Positions 24,610-37,888 of a stretch of DNA of 64,000 bases are shown piece by piece. The notes beneath the pieces are model-generated. The model worked only from the letters and a program-made list of their open reading frames with translations, searched no databases and was not told where the DNA came from. Source of the stretch: Syncephalis fuscata. Taxonomy: Eukaryota > Zoopagomycota > Zoopagomycetes > Zoopagales > Piptocephalidaceae. A program made the translations under genes and the position numbers. The stretch is taken from assembly GCA_025786725.1 (NCBI GenBank), contig JAHLTZ010000008.1:1-64000 (forward strand), given 5' to 3'. How positions within the stretch are numbered: the stretch's first letter is position 1; each line of letters starts with the position of its first letter.

Positions 24610-24980
24610 GCTTTGAGGCTATTCTTAGCTCTTTACACTTGCGTCAATAGGCCCCTTTTTTGTCCTTGTGCTTGAAAGCTCGCCTGGTTGTTCATATTCA
24701 TCTTGCGCATTCGCTTGTTCTACTCTTCATTCACTTTCTCTATTGCACTCTTAAAATAGTTTTTCATAAGTCTCGTGGCATGCTTGAGAATCGTTATTAA
24801 GCGTGTTTCTGATTTCGTAACATTGTCCAGCTGATCGTAGTGTTGCCACACGACCATTGCTTAATCTAGTGTTATAAAGCCAAATATTATTTGCTTATTC
24901 GCTTTTTGAGCACGGTTTTTTGTGCTTCCTCTTGCAGGTCAAAAGGTTTTGTTTAATCGTAGCCTCTATTATACTCCACA
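24610..24980. other. intergenic, T/C-rich promoter side of the Rgp1 gene
   Basis: Pyrimidine-rich leader-like sequence, no ORF. The AG at 24937-24938 in CTTGCAG could be a leader-intron acceptor. Confidence 0.35.
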
Positions 24981-27385
24981 ATGAACGTGGAGCTTGCTTT
25001 GAATCTAGACAAGAATGGCGTCTATTTTGCCGGAGAGACGCTAAGCTGCGAGCTTACCTTTCGATATGCCTATCAAGCACCGGCGGCAACGTCGCCACTA
25101 TCAGCCGGTGGCATTGGCACTCTTGGCAGTAGCAGTAGCAGCTCTATTCTATCGTCGTCAGCCTCTATCCGTTCATCGTCGGCCTCAGTCCGATCCTTAA
25201 TCGAGGGCCGCTCGTCGTCGCTCGGTACTGCTATACGTGCACCTACACGTCGTTCTTCGCTGGCCTCACAAAGCGGCACGAGTAGTATTATCCAAACAGA
25301 TACTGCAAGCCATATGGGAACTATTACACCTGGCACGTCGGTGGCCACATCGCCCTCGCCATCCATTCGTGACTCTTGGGCCAGCTCTCGCTACTCGATG
25401 GACGATGCAGCAACGCTCTCGGGAAAAACCGGCCATTATAACTATAGCCAAAGCCACAGCGGGTCCCTTCATAAGCCACACGCCTCTGAAGGGTCGATTG
25501 CCGCGCCTTTATCATCGCCATGGACATCGTCAACATCGACAAGTAAGCCATAGATGTTAAATGTGTACTGATATTAATATTGACATCGCTTTTAGTGCGG
25601 CCAACAACTGCTGCCCGTCCCAATCGTCTGCGTTCTATAGCAACATCGGTAGCCACGCCTACAGTCCAGCTCTTATGGGGATTCGCTCAAGTAGTAGGCG
25701 AATACATCATTGACGATACGTTAATACGTTCGGATGCATTTGCCAGTTTAAATACACGTGGTATGTATCAGGCGGCCGGTGTTAACGGCATGGTCGGTGG
25801 ATTTGGTGGCGGCACATTAGGCATTACTGCTGCGATGAATCCGGGCAGTGGTGGCGGCAGTAGTCAATCTGCAGAAACTCACTCGACCGGTAAATTCGTC
25901 TATTTAGTGTTAATGTAATAATTTACTAATTGCATTTCAGATAACAAAGTTAGTCTGCCACTTTTTACAACACCGCCATCAATTTTCTTTACCAACTTAA
26001 CACTGGGTGCTGGACAAGAAAAAACTTGTAAGTTAGTAAATAATAACAAAATCAATGCTATTATACGTGATTACTTATAAATGGTTAGACCAATTTCAAA
26101 TAAAACTGCCCAATTCATTGCCGCCTTCTTACCGAGGTCGAACTATCCGTTTTCTATATCATCTTAATGTAGGAATTCAACTTGGTGATTCAATGCGGCC
26201 ACTGTACATTGCACGTGCACCATTCCGTGTTTTTAATCGTGTTCTTGGTATGTGGTTAATACTCATATATTGTATATAATAGAATGATGGTATCTAATAT
26301 TTTATACTGTATAGTTGACGGTGCTTGTCCCACCTACGATCTACTGACCCCTATAGCCATTAATGAGGATTTGGCCATTATTTGCGATAAAGATAACAAA
26401 GTGGCTGCAAAACAATCATTGGGATCACCTGCTACTTCACAGTGTAAGTTTATTATATATAATTTATTATTATTTATTTATTATTGTTATTATTATTAGC
26501 TAAAGGTGGTCGTAATCGGTTTTTACGTTCGGTATTTGAGGCAGCTAAACAAGAGCATAATCTTCGTAATGGACGTCAACGAGTCTTGTCAGAAGTCTAC
26601 TCAGAAGACGATGGAGATGGCTCATCGGCACGAAATGCCATGTTTCGCTACCAAGCAGCTCGAGCACGTAAGCTATTAACAACAATCAATAATTTATATA
26701 ATATTTAACCTATTTATTATAGTCAATTTCAATTTATCGATGAATGATAATCGAGTGGCCAAACTGAGTCTGGCCAAAACAACACTTCGACTAGGCGATA
26801 CATTACGCGGTGTACTTGACTTTACCAATGCCTCATTATCGTGCTATCATGTAAGTTTCTTTTACATGCATGACATTCAGCTTATCTTTGCGTAATAGGT
26901 ATCAATATCACTTGAAACGATGGAAGTATTGGCACCTGGATATGCTCGTGGTAATCCTGATCATATTAAACGGCTTTCACGACGTCGGCACGCTGAATGG
27001 CATGCTTATTGTCATCAGCTATCTCGATTGGGCTTCTCTTTGGGTATTCCGCCAGAATTATCGCCAGGATTTGAGACCAATGCTTGTAAGTAGATGATAT
27101 ACCATTACATTAGAGCAATAATACACTATAGCACTTATTAACCTGTATACTTTTATTATTTTAACAGTGAGCCTAGTATGGTCATTGCACGTTGAACTAA
27201 TCGTGGGCAAGTCAACGGCTGTCCCTCTACAGCATATAGTGAAACAAGAAGGCTCACGCATCTTCGAGGCAATGACCGAACTAAGTGCCGACACGCTTAA
27301 CTGCAGCGTTCCTCTTCAGATCTATCCTTGCCAACCCGGTGCCGTTCATGGCTACCGTACACAGCAAACATTTGTTGTCGTATAA
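24981..27385 (+). CDS. RGP1: Rgp1-like subunit of the Ric1-Rgp1 Rab6/Ypt6 GEF
   Basis: Partner of Ric1 in the Golgi exchange factor for Ypt6/Rab6. About nine exons, all frames joining without lesions. The N-terminus (MNVELALNLDKNGVYFAGET, then LSCELTFRY) is the arrestin-like first strand set of Rgp1. A long Ser/Ala-rich insert fills residues about 40-185. Family blocks follow: VQLLWGFAQVVGEYIIDDTL, SLPLFTTPPSIFFTNLTL, the conserved LPPSYRGRTIRFLYHLNVGI, and ISLETMEVL. The end is LQIYPCQPGAVHGYRTQQTF followed by a short hydrophobic tail and TAA. Introns are 45-75 nt with GTAAGT or GTATGT donors. The Ser-rich insert is larger than I would expect for yeast Rgp1. Confidence 0.85.
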
Positions 27386-28355
27386 CTAATTGCCTAGTTA
27401 GTTACTACTACTAATTGGACAAGGAATAGCGGGTATAGATCACTATATGTTCTATAGCTATGGATTCATTTGTATACTATTTTAACTGCTTTTTCACTTG
27501 ACTTAATGAACAGCATCATCTCTATTTACGATAATCATTTATATTTGTACTATCTTTTTATTCATAGCATAAGAAATACAACTGGCAATAGCAATAACAT
27601 ACAATTTTAATAAACAGTCTTTTAAAATCTATACAATGTAGTAAAACGGTAAACAGATAGATGTTAGTATTTGTATATTATAATGGCATAATCACAAGCT
27701 AGGCAGATCGTCGGTTTGTTCATTACTAGCCAAGCGTATATATACATACATAGCATATATGTATACGTTGCATAGTCAGTAGGAACAATTGGCAATAAGT
27801 TATTCCGCATTAGTTGCACTCAGAACAGGTCTGAAAGTTTCTCATCATACCAAAGGCAACGAAATACACTCACTAACAACAAACAAACCGGCTACTTGCA
27901 CTAACACAACAATCATGGCTACAACAACTTACCTAGTAAAACAGTATAATAAACTAATAGTAAAAGAAGGAAAATAATGGCAAATAAAAGTAAAGGCTAC
28001 AGATAGAATGGTGCAGTAAATACTAGCATCTATTTATATTAAATGTTTTTTTCTTTTTCCTACTCTTTAATAACAGGGGATAAATTGTACAGTTTTTCTA
28101 AACTGGCATCTATTCAATTGGACATTACTATTATAGTATGAAACACGATTACACGAATAACAACAGATACACATAGGAAATATTCAACTGCACTTCACTA
28201 CATTGGTCATAGAATAAACAGATGCACACACACACACACATGTATATATATACGCGCGGACATCCACATCAGATATCATTTGCATGGTCGTCGATGCTGT
28301 TCTTGTTGCCATCTGTCACCATTGCGGCTAATGATCATATGATAACTGGACGGAT
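27386..28355. other. intergenic between convergent genes
   Basis: 3' ends of the Rgp1 and dynein genes face each other. A CA/TA dinucleotide tract lies at about 28221-28258. No gene or dispersed repeat seen. ORF 27789-27977 has no support. Confidence 0.4.
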
Positions 28356-30911
28356 TCATTGAGCCTCGTCGGCAGGTGGGCGTGGATGTGGCGGTCTTCG
28401 TGTCGAACTGGACGACGAGGTACTGCTCCCTGATGGAGCACCGGTGCTTGTAGTCGTGCTAGATCCACCGGCACCTTTTTTATCAAGTAAGGATTTAAAG
28501 AATCTAGCCAATACTTCATTTTGGGAGGATGGCGATACATTGGCACCAGCGGCAGCACCAGGACCGGCACCAGCGGCGGCGGCAGCAGCAGCAGCACCAG
28601 CATTAATGCCACCAACACCATTAATGCCACCAGCAGCACCAAGAGCGGAAGCATTAGGTGTTGTTGGCGTATTGCCTCCCTATTAAATAGATAGTAATGT
28701 TGTTAATAAAATAGTATTAAATTAGCTTATTTGCCATCAATCACATTTAATAATATTGTTATCACTTACTCTAGATTGTGCCATCTGAACAAGTCGATTA
28801 AGATATTCGGATGTTGCGTGTGCCGGTGCCTCTCCATTACGGCTACTGCTATTGCTATTGGTAGGACTGACATCGGTAGCTCTAGCCTCTGTATTACGAT
28901 TAAGCATTGAACCACTGAGTAGTGGCGATGTAGCAGCACTATCACTGCTAGGTGCTGGTGGGGTAGCACCTGTAGATGTTGGCGTTGTTGGTGCCTGTGC
29001 AGGTGCATTTGTTGTAGGTACACGTCGAAGTACCTCTATATGCTTTCCAAGGAACTCTTGTTCATCCTCGGCTTCTTCAGCTTCTTTTACGACAACACTC
29101 TATTAATACGTGTAGGTATTAGTGATTAATATCGATTTAGTTATCGTCTATAATAGCTATAACTCTAGTCTAACTCACCTTGATAGCCGCGGTCATATCT
29201 CGAACCTGTCCCTGGTAGAGTGTATGTAGGCCGTTCTCTCCTTTATGTTGATCCTTTGCCTCGTCCATCTCCCAGGCATCAGCCATCTGACGACAGTCAA
29301 AACCATCGCGTAAAATCTGTATTTTGCCCCAACTGTCCCAGCCAGCCGGAATCATAATAATGTCCCGGTCTACCACCTGTGCTCGGTATGGGAAAGGAAA
29401 TCGTGCTGACATTAATGCAGTGGCATTTGTATTATTAATGCCATTAGAATACGTCAATCGATTCAATAGATAAGCACGTAGTAGCGCAAATGTCTTGGGT
29501 CGATGTGTAGATGTGTAGAAAAGACCAGCACCATCTAATTAATTTAGTAGTAATAAAGTATTAATATTTCAATTGTTTCTACTTTAATTTGTAACTTACA
29601 ATAGGAACAAATGGTACGCAGTGTTTGTTGAATAAAATCAAATTGATCCTCTTTATAATCATGTTCTTTCTCCAATACATTCATATGATCAGCCTAATTA
29701 ACATAATAATTATTATTGATCCATATCGTACAAATAGTAATCTACCTTGCAGCACACAACAATGACTGGAATGCCAAAATTGGTGGTAAGTGATCCTTCG
29801 CTCAACGGTAAAAGCACTTCATTGGCATTCGTTGTAACATTAAGTGGGAGTGTGCCATCCTCCGATGGTTCCACGTATTCTTGTAAAAATCGCTCAACTA
29901 TATTTGCATATTATTCATTAATTAGTTAATTTAATAATGTTATTGCCAATATCAATAGCAATGGCATTGTATTCACTTACGTCGTTCTTTATTCTCGTCA
30001 ACAATAACACCACCCTTGCTCCAATTAACACTGGCATCACGTCCCTCATCCCGAACAGCTTGTACACCATCGCGAATTACGGAAAACCATCGCTCGAGTG
30101 TCTCTACAAATGTCCATGGTCGTTGCCAGTCCACAGTGATCAGAATCAGTGTATCTGAGAAAGTATGTGGATTAAGTGCAAATCGGAATAATGTCGGATG
30201 CGAGGCAGATAATTGATAGAATCCAAGTCGACCCACCGTATCTTGTATACGCCAGCAGATTTGGTTATAATACACGTATTTATATTGGATAAGTTGAAAA
30301 GCTAAACAAATACCGCGAATTTACCTTCGTTCTCATCGTCTTTAACATCGGCATAGGTATAGGATAGCGCCAGCTCGCTTTTATCTTTCATAGCTGCATC
30401 ATGTGATGACGATGTGTTCATACCTAAAGTTGTTGTTCCAGTGCCAGTTGAAGTGCCGACCGATACTGAGTTTGTTCCAGGTGGCGTCAAAACTTCTTTA
30501 TGGTCACGTTTCAAGTTGTGAATAAGTGCTGACTTGCCACTGCTAGGATCGCCTATAAACAAATAAAACGTAATACTATTAATTAGCTTATCAACAGTAC
30601 TAACAACAACAACAAAATAATAATATAATAGTAATATTATTAACAGATTGGCGCATATCACAGTATAATGCATACCACGCGTACAATATCCATTATTTGT
30701 TGCTTTCACTCATCAAAGTAATTTATATAGCTTACGTACCAAGTACAAGCACATTCTTGGTGAATACCATTTTTGACGAAGCAACACTCTGCAAAATCGA
30801 CGACCATATAGTTGTGGCCCCTGTTGTTGGATCGCCATCCGCGTTCGTTAACGGTCCGGCAGCATCCATAGCGACTGCCGAAGCCTCAGCTTCCGTAATA
30901 GAAGGGGTCAT
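28356..30911 (-). CDS. DYNC1LI: cytoplasmic dynein 1 light intermediate chain
   Basis: Cargo-adaptor-binding subunit of cytoplasmic dynein. Start ATG at 30911. The first exon ends MVFTKNVLVLG, and the next begins DPSSGKSALI, completing the Ras-like P-loop. Then come DTVGRLGFYQLS, TLILITVDWQRPWTFVETLE, GIPVIVVCCKADH (guanine-specificity region), and TLRTICSYYDGAGLFYTS. The sequence DRDIIMIPAGWDSWGKIQIL is characteristic of light intermediate chains. The C-terminal half is a Pro/Ala/Ser-rich adaptor-binding tail with EVLARFFKSLLDKKGAGG, a helix resembling the hook/BICD-binding helix. Ala-coding GCA/GCG repeats lie near 28550-28600. About eight exons, no frame breaks noted. Confidence 0.87.
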
Positions 30912-31824
30912 GGCGACAATGGCGATATATAATAAACAAATAGGAGGAGGAAGCAATGACTTGTAAACTTGATGAGGGTAAAGCTAGATAGTAGATTGGG
31001 GCAGTGAGTGGTGTGTGTATGAGTGCGCGGGTGAATAAATTACTGGCATTTGACTGGTGCGTCACTCACAGCTATCAGTAGCGCAATACTCTGGCAACAG
31101 CCTTGAGTGCAAGCTATATCTACATTTGGTGGTTATAGTATTTATTAAATCACGTGAGTCGTTTTTTACAATAATTAATGGCAATACACTGTCGTAGTTT
31201 TAAATACTGTAACTCTACCCACAGCCATCACTTGTAGCGTTCAAGATACTGGTAGGCTGGTGGAAGAGTTATTCTTTATATTATAGACTTTAACAAAAAA
31301 GTGGCAAAAGTTATGTTAAAGTGTAATAAATGCTAATTGATTTATCTATTTTATTATACTATGTATTTAATAGTCATTAGCTAATAAAGACTAGTTGCAA
31401 ATTCTAACTATATAAAGTTTCTTTTATTAGTATTGTGTAAATAGAATATAAAGTAATATGAGACATTATGAATAAGCAACTAAATAAATACAAGTAATGC
31501 ACTTACAGTGCACATAACAACAAAGTGAGCAAACTAAGTCAAATTTATAATAGATGCAGTTTATAATTGAGAAATATATTTTACTTATAACTTCGATTAG
31601 TAAAAAATAAAAGGATATATAGTGAATGGATATATAATAGGAAAACATAAATAATAGCGCCAAAGTTATAGTGTACATGACTAACAAGGAATGAGTTGAA
31701 ATTAGTTGAAACCTACAGCAAATTCAAATAATATTAATGAGCACGACTAAATAGTATGTATTCATTATATTGTATAATGATATACATTAAAATAAATGTC
31801 TAAAAAAATTACGATAAATAAATG
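30912..31824. other. intergenic, promoter side of the dynein gene
   Basis: AT-rich, with one CACGTG motif near 31154. Nothing gene-like; ORF 31466-31687 is a low-complexity product. Confidence 0.35.
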
Positions 31825-31985
31825 GCAAATATATGCGTACTGGATAAAAAATCTACAATGATGAGTATTTGATAATTAATGTCACTCATTATCCATCATC
31901 ATGTTCAATAAATTGAATGTGTAGTTCAGTTGCGCGAATATTATTAAATTTAGTCATTTGTCCCCAAACCATACTATAATGATGT
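31825..31985. repeat. single TIR-type box (copy 2)
   Basis: Matches the right arm of the element at 4440-4985, including GATGTCA... and TCATGTTCAATAAATTGAAT. The downstream 31960-32110 also resembles 4980-5180 (AAGTTAAAAGCTAAAAATG and GCATGTATGTATTAGCGCAA versus the related sequence near 5090-5145). So the repeat unit is longer than the TIR box here. No inverted partner was found on its left. Confidence 0.55.
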
Positions 31986-32084
31986 TAAATGAGACACAAT
32001 ATTTTATATGATGATACAGTTTATTTGACTCAATTAACAAGTACTAAAAGTTAAAAGCTAAAAATGAAATGGTACATAGCATGT

Positions 32085-32225
32085 ATGTATTAGCGCAACG
32101 ACAACGATTGCGGAATGATATGGAATCGATTATATGGCTTCTATTAGTATTCAATTAATCTTCCTACACATAGTCAACAACGATCGGCCTTAAATGTTCC
32201 AAAAAATCAAATGATATGTTACACT
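32085..32225 (+). mobile_element. Fanzor C-terminal remnant, copy 3
   Basis: Short stretch colinear with the end of copy 2 (GATATGGAATCGATTATATG, ATTCAATTAATC, TCGGCCTTAAATG). It begins inside the second Cys pair, so the first CxxC is lost. Confidence 0.55.
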
Positions 32226-32234
32226 ATTTATTTA

Positions 32235-32745
32235 AAGGTTATGGTTGCATTTTACTTTGCTCCCACATCTGTCCCCAAAGCACAATTCGTTCCAATCAAA
32301 ATCATGCCGTTATGCACAACATAGTTGTATTACTTTCTATTAAAATATTGTTAATAAATTAATTCAAATAAATAATGTAACATACTATTTGATTTCTTTA
32401 AAACATTTAAGGCCGATTATTATTGTTGTTGGCCATGTGTAGAAAGATTGATTGAATATTAATAGAAGCCATATGATCGATTTCATATCGCTCCGCAGTC
32501 GTTGCATCTACGTACAGCATGGATTATTGTGTTTGAATGGTCGGTTTTATTTTCCAATATTTTACTATTGCATTTTGGGCATATTTAATTACATTATTGT
32601 ATTGATAATTACACATGAATTAACTAATGTTGGATGCAATATTATGCATGTTATAGTGATGAATGAATGTTTAATTGTATTTAAAAGTGTTGAGGGGCAA
32701 AATGGATAAATAAAAAAATGTAAGAGTCAAAGTACAGTAGCTTCT
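32235..32745 (-). mobile_element. Fanzor C-terminal remnant, copy 4 (inverted)
   Basis: On the minus strand it reads CPKCNSKILENKTDHSN, then RRCNDCGAI, a TGA in place of Trp and the same one-base deletion after AATCG as copy 1. The left end (minus-strand 5') matches the start of copy 2, and the right end matches the 3' flank of copy 1 down to the GGAGCAAAGTAAAAT box. It therefore spans the longest version of the repeat (about 510 bp). It lies head to head with copy 3, forming a loose palindrome. Confidence 0.65.
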
Positions 32746-33249
32746 TTTGTCTAATAACCAAGCTGGCGTTGATTAGTCTTTACATGGCTTTGTAGACTTA
32801 ATCGATGGCTTGGATTATTAGGTACAGTATGTAAAAATAGATATTACTAGTCATAATGATTTATATTTTTTGCTATTTATTTGTTATATAACTAGTAGGA
32901 CATCACTATATTTTTGAATATACAATGTGTCGCATTTTACGTATATTGACTTGGAAATATTATGTAGTAGTGATTTTTAAATAGCAATCCATTCAGAATA
33001 CTTTTTGGCAATATTGTCATTGCTTTACTGATGGAATATTCTATAATTATATTTGCTTTTATGCGATTAATTTTTATTCTTTGTTTATTTTATCACTTAA
33101 GCAATTCCCTCGTCGATATTTCAATTTGTTCATAGTTTTTTTATGTACAACGCCATTCGATTTGTGGATTGTATATATTACATTATTTATTAATTAAATA
33201 AAAACGGTCTTTTTACATCAAACAATTTATTAGTTATTTACTGTGATTT

Positions 33250-34110
33250 GGTGATTAAATGACTATTTAATAAATATTTATATATTTAAACTAAGCTGTC
33301 TTTCCATTGAGTATGCTGATGGGTGGTAAATGACATCAAGTTTAAATACTTATTATTATAGATTTATTATCCAGTATGCATATATCCTTAATCGTTTATA
33401 TTATTTCTATACTATTTCATACTGCTAAATGTTATTCTACAATATACTAGACACGTTTGATTGTTTATATGCGGCAATATACTTTACTCATCCCATTCAT
33501 TGCATTATATGCACTATAACTTTAATATCGTTTTATATGCTTTCTCAAAATACATTTATCATTCTATATATCATTCTATACTCGCCTAGCCTTCCTCTAT
33601 CCAAAACTATTTTATTTTTGTTCTAGCTTTATTATTTTTAAATGTCGACTAATTCCGCTCATTGATCATGCATATATGCTCATTAACTTTAACATTGCTA
33701 ATCTCGGTCAATATTGCATATTCATTATAACGTTGATCATTTTATTATATATTGGCTATACACTGCCTATAACCGTTGTCGATATGGTTCCAACTTTTTT
33801 ATTAATAGAATTGACCCATCGCACTTAGTCTGTTCACTGAGTTATATTGATAGAACAAACAATATAAATATGAACAGAGTTATGTTTTATTAAGATTATT
33901 TATTAATAAATTAGATCATGTCAATTAGGTATGATTTAATGTTAATCAAGCAAAGTGACGGGTATACACAGTAGCAACACATACTGTGATGATATATGCA
34001 TATTGGATAATAAATCTACAATAATGAATATTTGATGATTGATGTCACTCTCCATTCATCCTCATGTTCAATAAATTGAATGTTATTAAATGTTGGTTAT
34101 TTGACCATCA
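33250..34110. mobile_element. TIR (MITE-like) element, copy 3
   Basis: The left arm (33250-33395, GATGGGTGGTAAATGACATC) and the right arm (33990-34110, GATGTCACTCTCCATTCATC) are inverted copies of the box seen at 4440-4985. The 600-bp interior is T-rich without a transposase domain; ORF 33429-33626 is not recognisable. Confidence 0.55.
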
Positions 34111-34280
34111 AAACAAAACAATATGTTGTTAGTAGATTTACTATATAATAACATGTTCATTATTATTAATTCAATATTTATAAGTGTTTATATATTTATA
34201 TTTTTTATTTAATAAAATTTTAAATAATTGGATAACTATATTGCTAGGATAGATACAGTGTTTAAATATTTACAAATAAC

Positions 34281-36464
34281 TCAAAGTTTGGCCGGAATGC
34301 GAGTATGGCCAACACGATGCCAGCCATCTTCAAATATGCCTTTCAGTCCTTGGTAGGAGTGGCCGTCGATGGCTAGTGCTCCTGCGGGCGGCTCATAGCC
34401 TGGTGTGACATCGGTGCGATTCATTGGGCTGGATTGTGCCATTGCTGCCAATGCTTCGTAGACTCGGCCGTCCCATCGACCAAGTGCACTTCCTAGACGA
34501 CGATCCGATAGATTAAATGCATCAACAAGTGCCAATGCATCCGGTCGTATTTCCTGCAGTAGCTGGCGTATAGCTGCTCTAATCAATGGTCCATGTGTCG
34601 GCTGGAGGTAGCCGGCTTCCAAATGGTCTCCTAGGTGTGTTGACAAGCAAGATAGTGCAAACAAATCACATAGACGGCTTAGTACGCTATGGATTGGCTG
34701 CGGTATATCGATCGGTGCTGCTTCTCCGGCTGATGTATGATGCTCAAGGCTAAGCTCTGGATAAAGCGCCTCTACAAAGCTGCGCACCACATACAGCTCA
34801 GCATGTGCACGGACAACTCGTTCAACATCGACATGGCACTCTGCAAATGATGCGCCTTGTTTCTGGCGTTGATATAAACACGCCAAGTGATGAGCTGCGC
34901 AGTGTTCTAAAGCATGTAAATAAAGTTTTGGATTGCGCAAATCATTTGCAATAGCAATCGAGCGGCGGTCATGTTCAGATTGTTGAGCCAGCACAGGTAA
35001 CATATAGCGCTCATCAGCGCTTGCGGTATGAGAGGCAGTTGCAATCATTTGCAAAAACTCGTAGCGTCTAAGAAGGCTACGAGCAGCTTGTTGAACCATG
35101 ACATGATTCTCGCCTTCTCCAGTGTTGAATTGTGCATATGATGCAACCAATGACGGCATGCCACTGAATTGGCTGTAGCCGTGACCACCACATGCACGAC
35201 GAAGTGTCTCGAGCGACTCAGAAGTTCTGCTAGTCATATATGGCTTCAATGCTGATGCAGAAGTATGCACTCTCGCCAAAAGTCCCGCTGCTGCACTTGA
35301 GGACAGCCGCGGTGAAATACATTGGCGGTACAGTTGCCCTAGCCTTTGGCCAGCGAAATGGAAGGCATATGCTTCACTTAGCGGAACTAGTACTCGGTGC
35401 TGCTGGCTCTGATGGTCTAGAATGGCCACTTCAGGTGCATTTCTATTTGCATCTGAATGGCTGAATTGATGACGCACCACAGAATATCGTGTAGCAATTG
35501 TACAGCCGATCGATAGGACAGAGCTAGCTTGTGATATTACGGCAACACGGCTGTTTAGCAAAGTTCCATAGACGTGCCTTTGGTCAACCTGGGCCTGACG
35601 TCGTAGCTTCCCGTCACGTGTCAATTCTACGTGACGCATTAACATATTGATCCGGGGTATGCGTACTTTTTTCAAAACTAAATAGCCGATATCAATAGAA
35701 TTGTATCCAAAGTTTGGGCCAATATCGCCTGTTTCCACTCCAGGAAGCAGTGTATGATCCTTGAATGAACGGACTTGCACCATAAATGGAAACACACCAG
35801 CATGGTGTCCATTTGGCAGGACCAATTGGGCCATGATTAAAGCCATATTGGCTGTTTTGCCCATTCCAGAAATCCACCATTTAACACTTGATAAGTTGGT
35901 GTATTAAGTTCTATTTCATCGGTGGCAGGCAGAAAAGTGGCCGTTGTTTCAATTCCACGGATATTCGATCCATGAGCCATTTCAGTTTGCGCATAGCAGC
36001 CCAGAATGGCCCAGTTCTCAGCCAATGGAACCCATAGTGCTTGTGCTCTCGGTACCTTGGCTTTTAAGCGTTTCTATAAGTGCATCGTTGTTGTTTAATA
36101 TTGGAATGCCTTCCTGTATTTCTTTATATATGGTATTAAAATTACACTGTGTCCAATTATATTTTGAACGTAGCTTTTGTAATCGCTCAATCATCTTTAG
36201 CCCCCGTAAATATAATTCTTGGTGATTAAAATGATATGCTTGTGTTTTTTCAAAAATCGGCTCTTGTTCTAGTATACGCTCGATTTTTTCAATTTGTTTT
36301 GTACGCTTAACACCTCCATTAAGTATATGAGTAAGTTCGCGCGCCGTAAATGATGCTTGAGAACGTTCACGAGCCAAACTTGGATGCTGTTGTTGCTGAT
36401 GTCTATTTCCATCGTTTATGATAGCAGTAACGACAGTAGAAGTGTTGATTAATGATATATCCAT
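34281..36464 (-). pseudogene. peroxisomal acyl-CoA oxidase, copy 1 (frameshifted)
   Basis: FAD-dependent first enzyme of peroxisomal beta-oxidation. N-terminal part (36464-36040) reads HPSLARERSQASFTARELTH and LYLRGLKMIERL. The main part (35864-34281) has VRSFKDHTLLPGVETGDIGP, IPRINMLMRHVELTRDGKL, RRACGGHGYSQFSGMPSL, FNTGEGENHVMVQQAAR and the PTS1-type C-terminus AKL. Near 36040 two single bases are missing (relative to copy 2) around the GTACCGAG box, and two more near 35880-35900 break the segment with [19 protein letters not shown] from the rest. So three frames are needed. From about 36070 down to the 3'UTR it is almost identical to copy 2, but its N-terminal region is not. Either a young pseudogene or a gene with sequencing deletions. 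Confidence 0.8.
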
Positions 36465-37312
36465 TGTTGTTAATATTAAAATAAAAGATACTTAAGTTAT
36501 AATAAACGAGTGTGTAAAATAGAGTCGTATATCAAGTTGCGACGAACAGGATTATAGTCGTACAATTATAAACTTGATTACATATAAATATTGAGACGTG
36601 AAAATAGCTTGTAGCGAATATGCATAAAATGCACTACTTTATCCACTGAGAGTGGGCTGATTTTCTCCTAGACAGTGATGATGCAAGTTAATTCACCCAC
36701 ATAGCTATGCAATTTCTTTATATGGCATACTAAACTTGTAACTGGAAAGGATATTCCTTTGATTCTCATGCAAGACAAGTATCCGATGCGTGCAATGATG
36801 TGCACCTTCGTGGGACGCCTTTGACTAACAAGTCTGCTATAACGTGGACAGCAATAGGCTAGTTATTAATGAATTAGACGAAAGGGATTGGCGATCTTTT
36901 TAATAATAAATGTTTAATGCTAATCAAACTATTCTACATTAGCGATTCTACTCTTTGTTAATTCATCAATAGCATCACTTGCAATCAAGTCCCTTTACAA
37001 TAATTAGCGAACACCATAACTTCATTTAATATTTATTGATAAAAGTTGTAGCTATTTTTGAGATGGATAAACCAGTTTAAATTTAATCATCAGCTATTAT
37101 ACATAGTTTATTTATATATTATATTTTTTGTTGTATATTACAACAATACCAAGCCTTTAGAAATTATATATAATATATATTACATATTGTATGTACTGTT
37201 TAGCTGTAATATGCTTTGTTATTCGTATGTGTTTAGTTTTAGACATTAAATACAATTATTCGAGCTAATATTTAATATTATGTATTAGTGGCCTTGGATT
37301 ATTACATTTTTG
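36465..37312. other. upstream region of acyl-CoA oxidase copy 1
   Basis: AT-rich, no ORF with support. Probable promoter of the minus-strand oxidase. Confidence 0.3.
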
Positions 37313-37888
37313 CTGTTTTAAAAACTAGAGACAATAACAAGTTGACTAAGTAAAATGCTAAATACCTGATTCATAACTATCCAGTGTATTGGCACAGTTT
37401 AGACAATAAAATAAACTGAAACAAATTTGGAATATAAACTAAACATTGAAAGCAAAATAAATGATGCTACTTATGTATAATAAATGTACGCGTATTTATA
37501 TTGACATGCTGAATGGATATTGGATATGAATAAGTGATAGAACTTGAACACTTTTCTTGTTCTTCTTTCTTCGCGTGGTTCCTATTAGCTCATAAGACTA
37601 GTCGTGTGAATTGAATACCAATTTAGTCCAAAAACTGCTTGTATTATTGATGATATAGAATATACTTAATAATAGCATTTGTGTTACTATATACTTGCGG
37701 TTGTTTGCATGTATGTTAATAGCATTGGACCTTATATGCTGATCAGGCCATATGATCAATATTCATGTGGTGAAATAGTTAATCACGTGATCTACAGATT
37801 ATATTATCCATTAATTTAATCACGTGACATAATTAGTAGAATTAAGAATATACTGCAATTATGGAACAGTAACAACTGCTTAAATATT
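37313..37888 (+). repeat. dispersed direct repeat of about 575 bp, copy A
   Basis: Nearly identical to 54949-55530 from CTGTTTTAAAAACTAGAGAC to CTGCTTAAATATTATTGT. It holds two CACGTG palindromes and no ORF. The ends do not show TG...CA or a clear target-site duplication. Confidence 0.8.

Noticed and set aside
33250-34110. Autonomous transposase inside the TIR element
   Set aside because: The 600-bp interior has only a short low-complexity ORF and no DDE or other transposase motif.
37313-37888. Solo LTR of a retrotransposon
   Set aside because: Ends lack TG...CA, no target-site duplication and no primer-binding site next to either copy.
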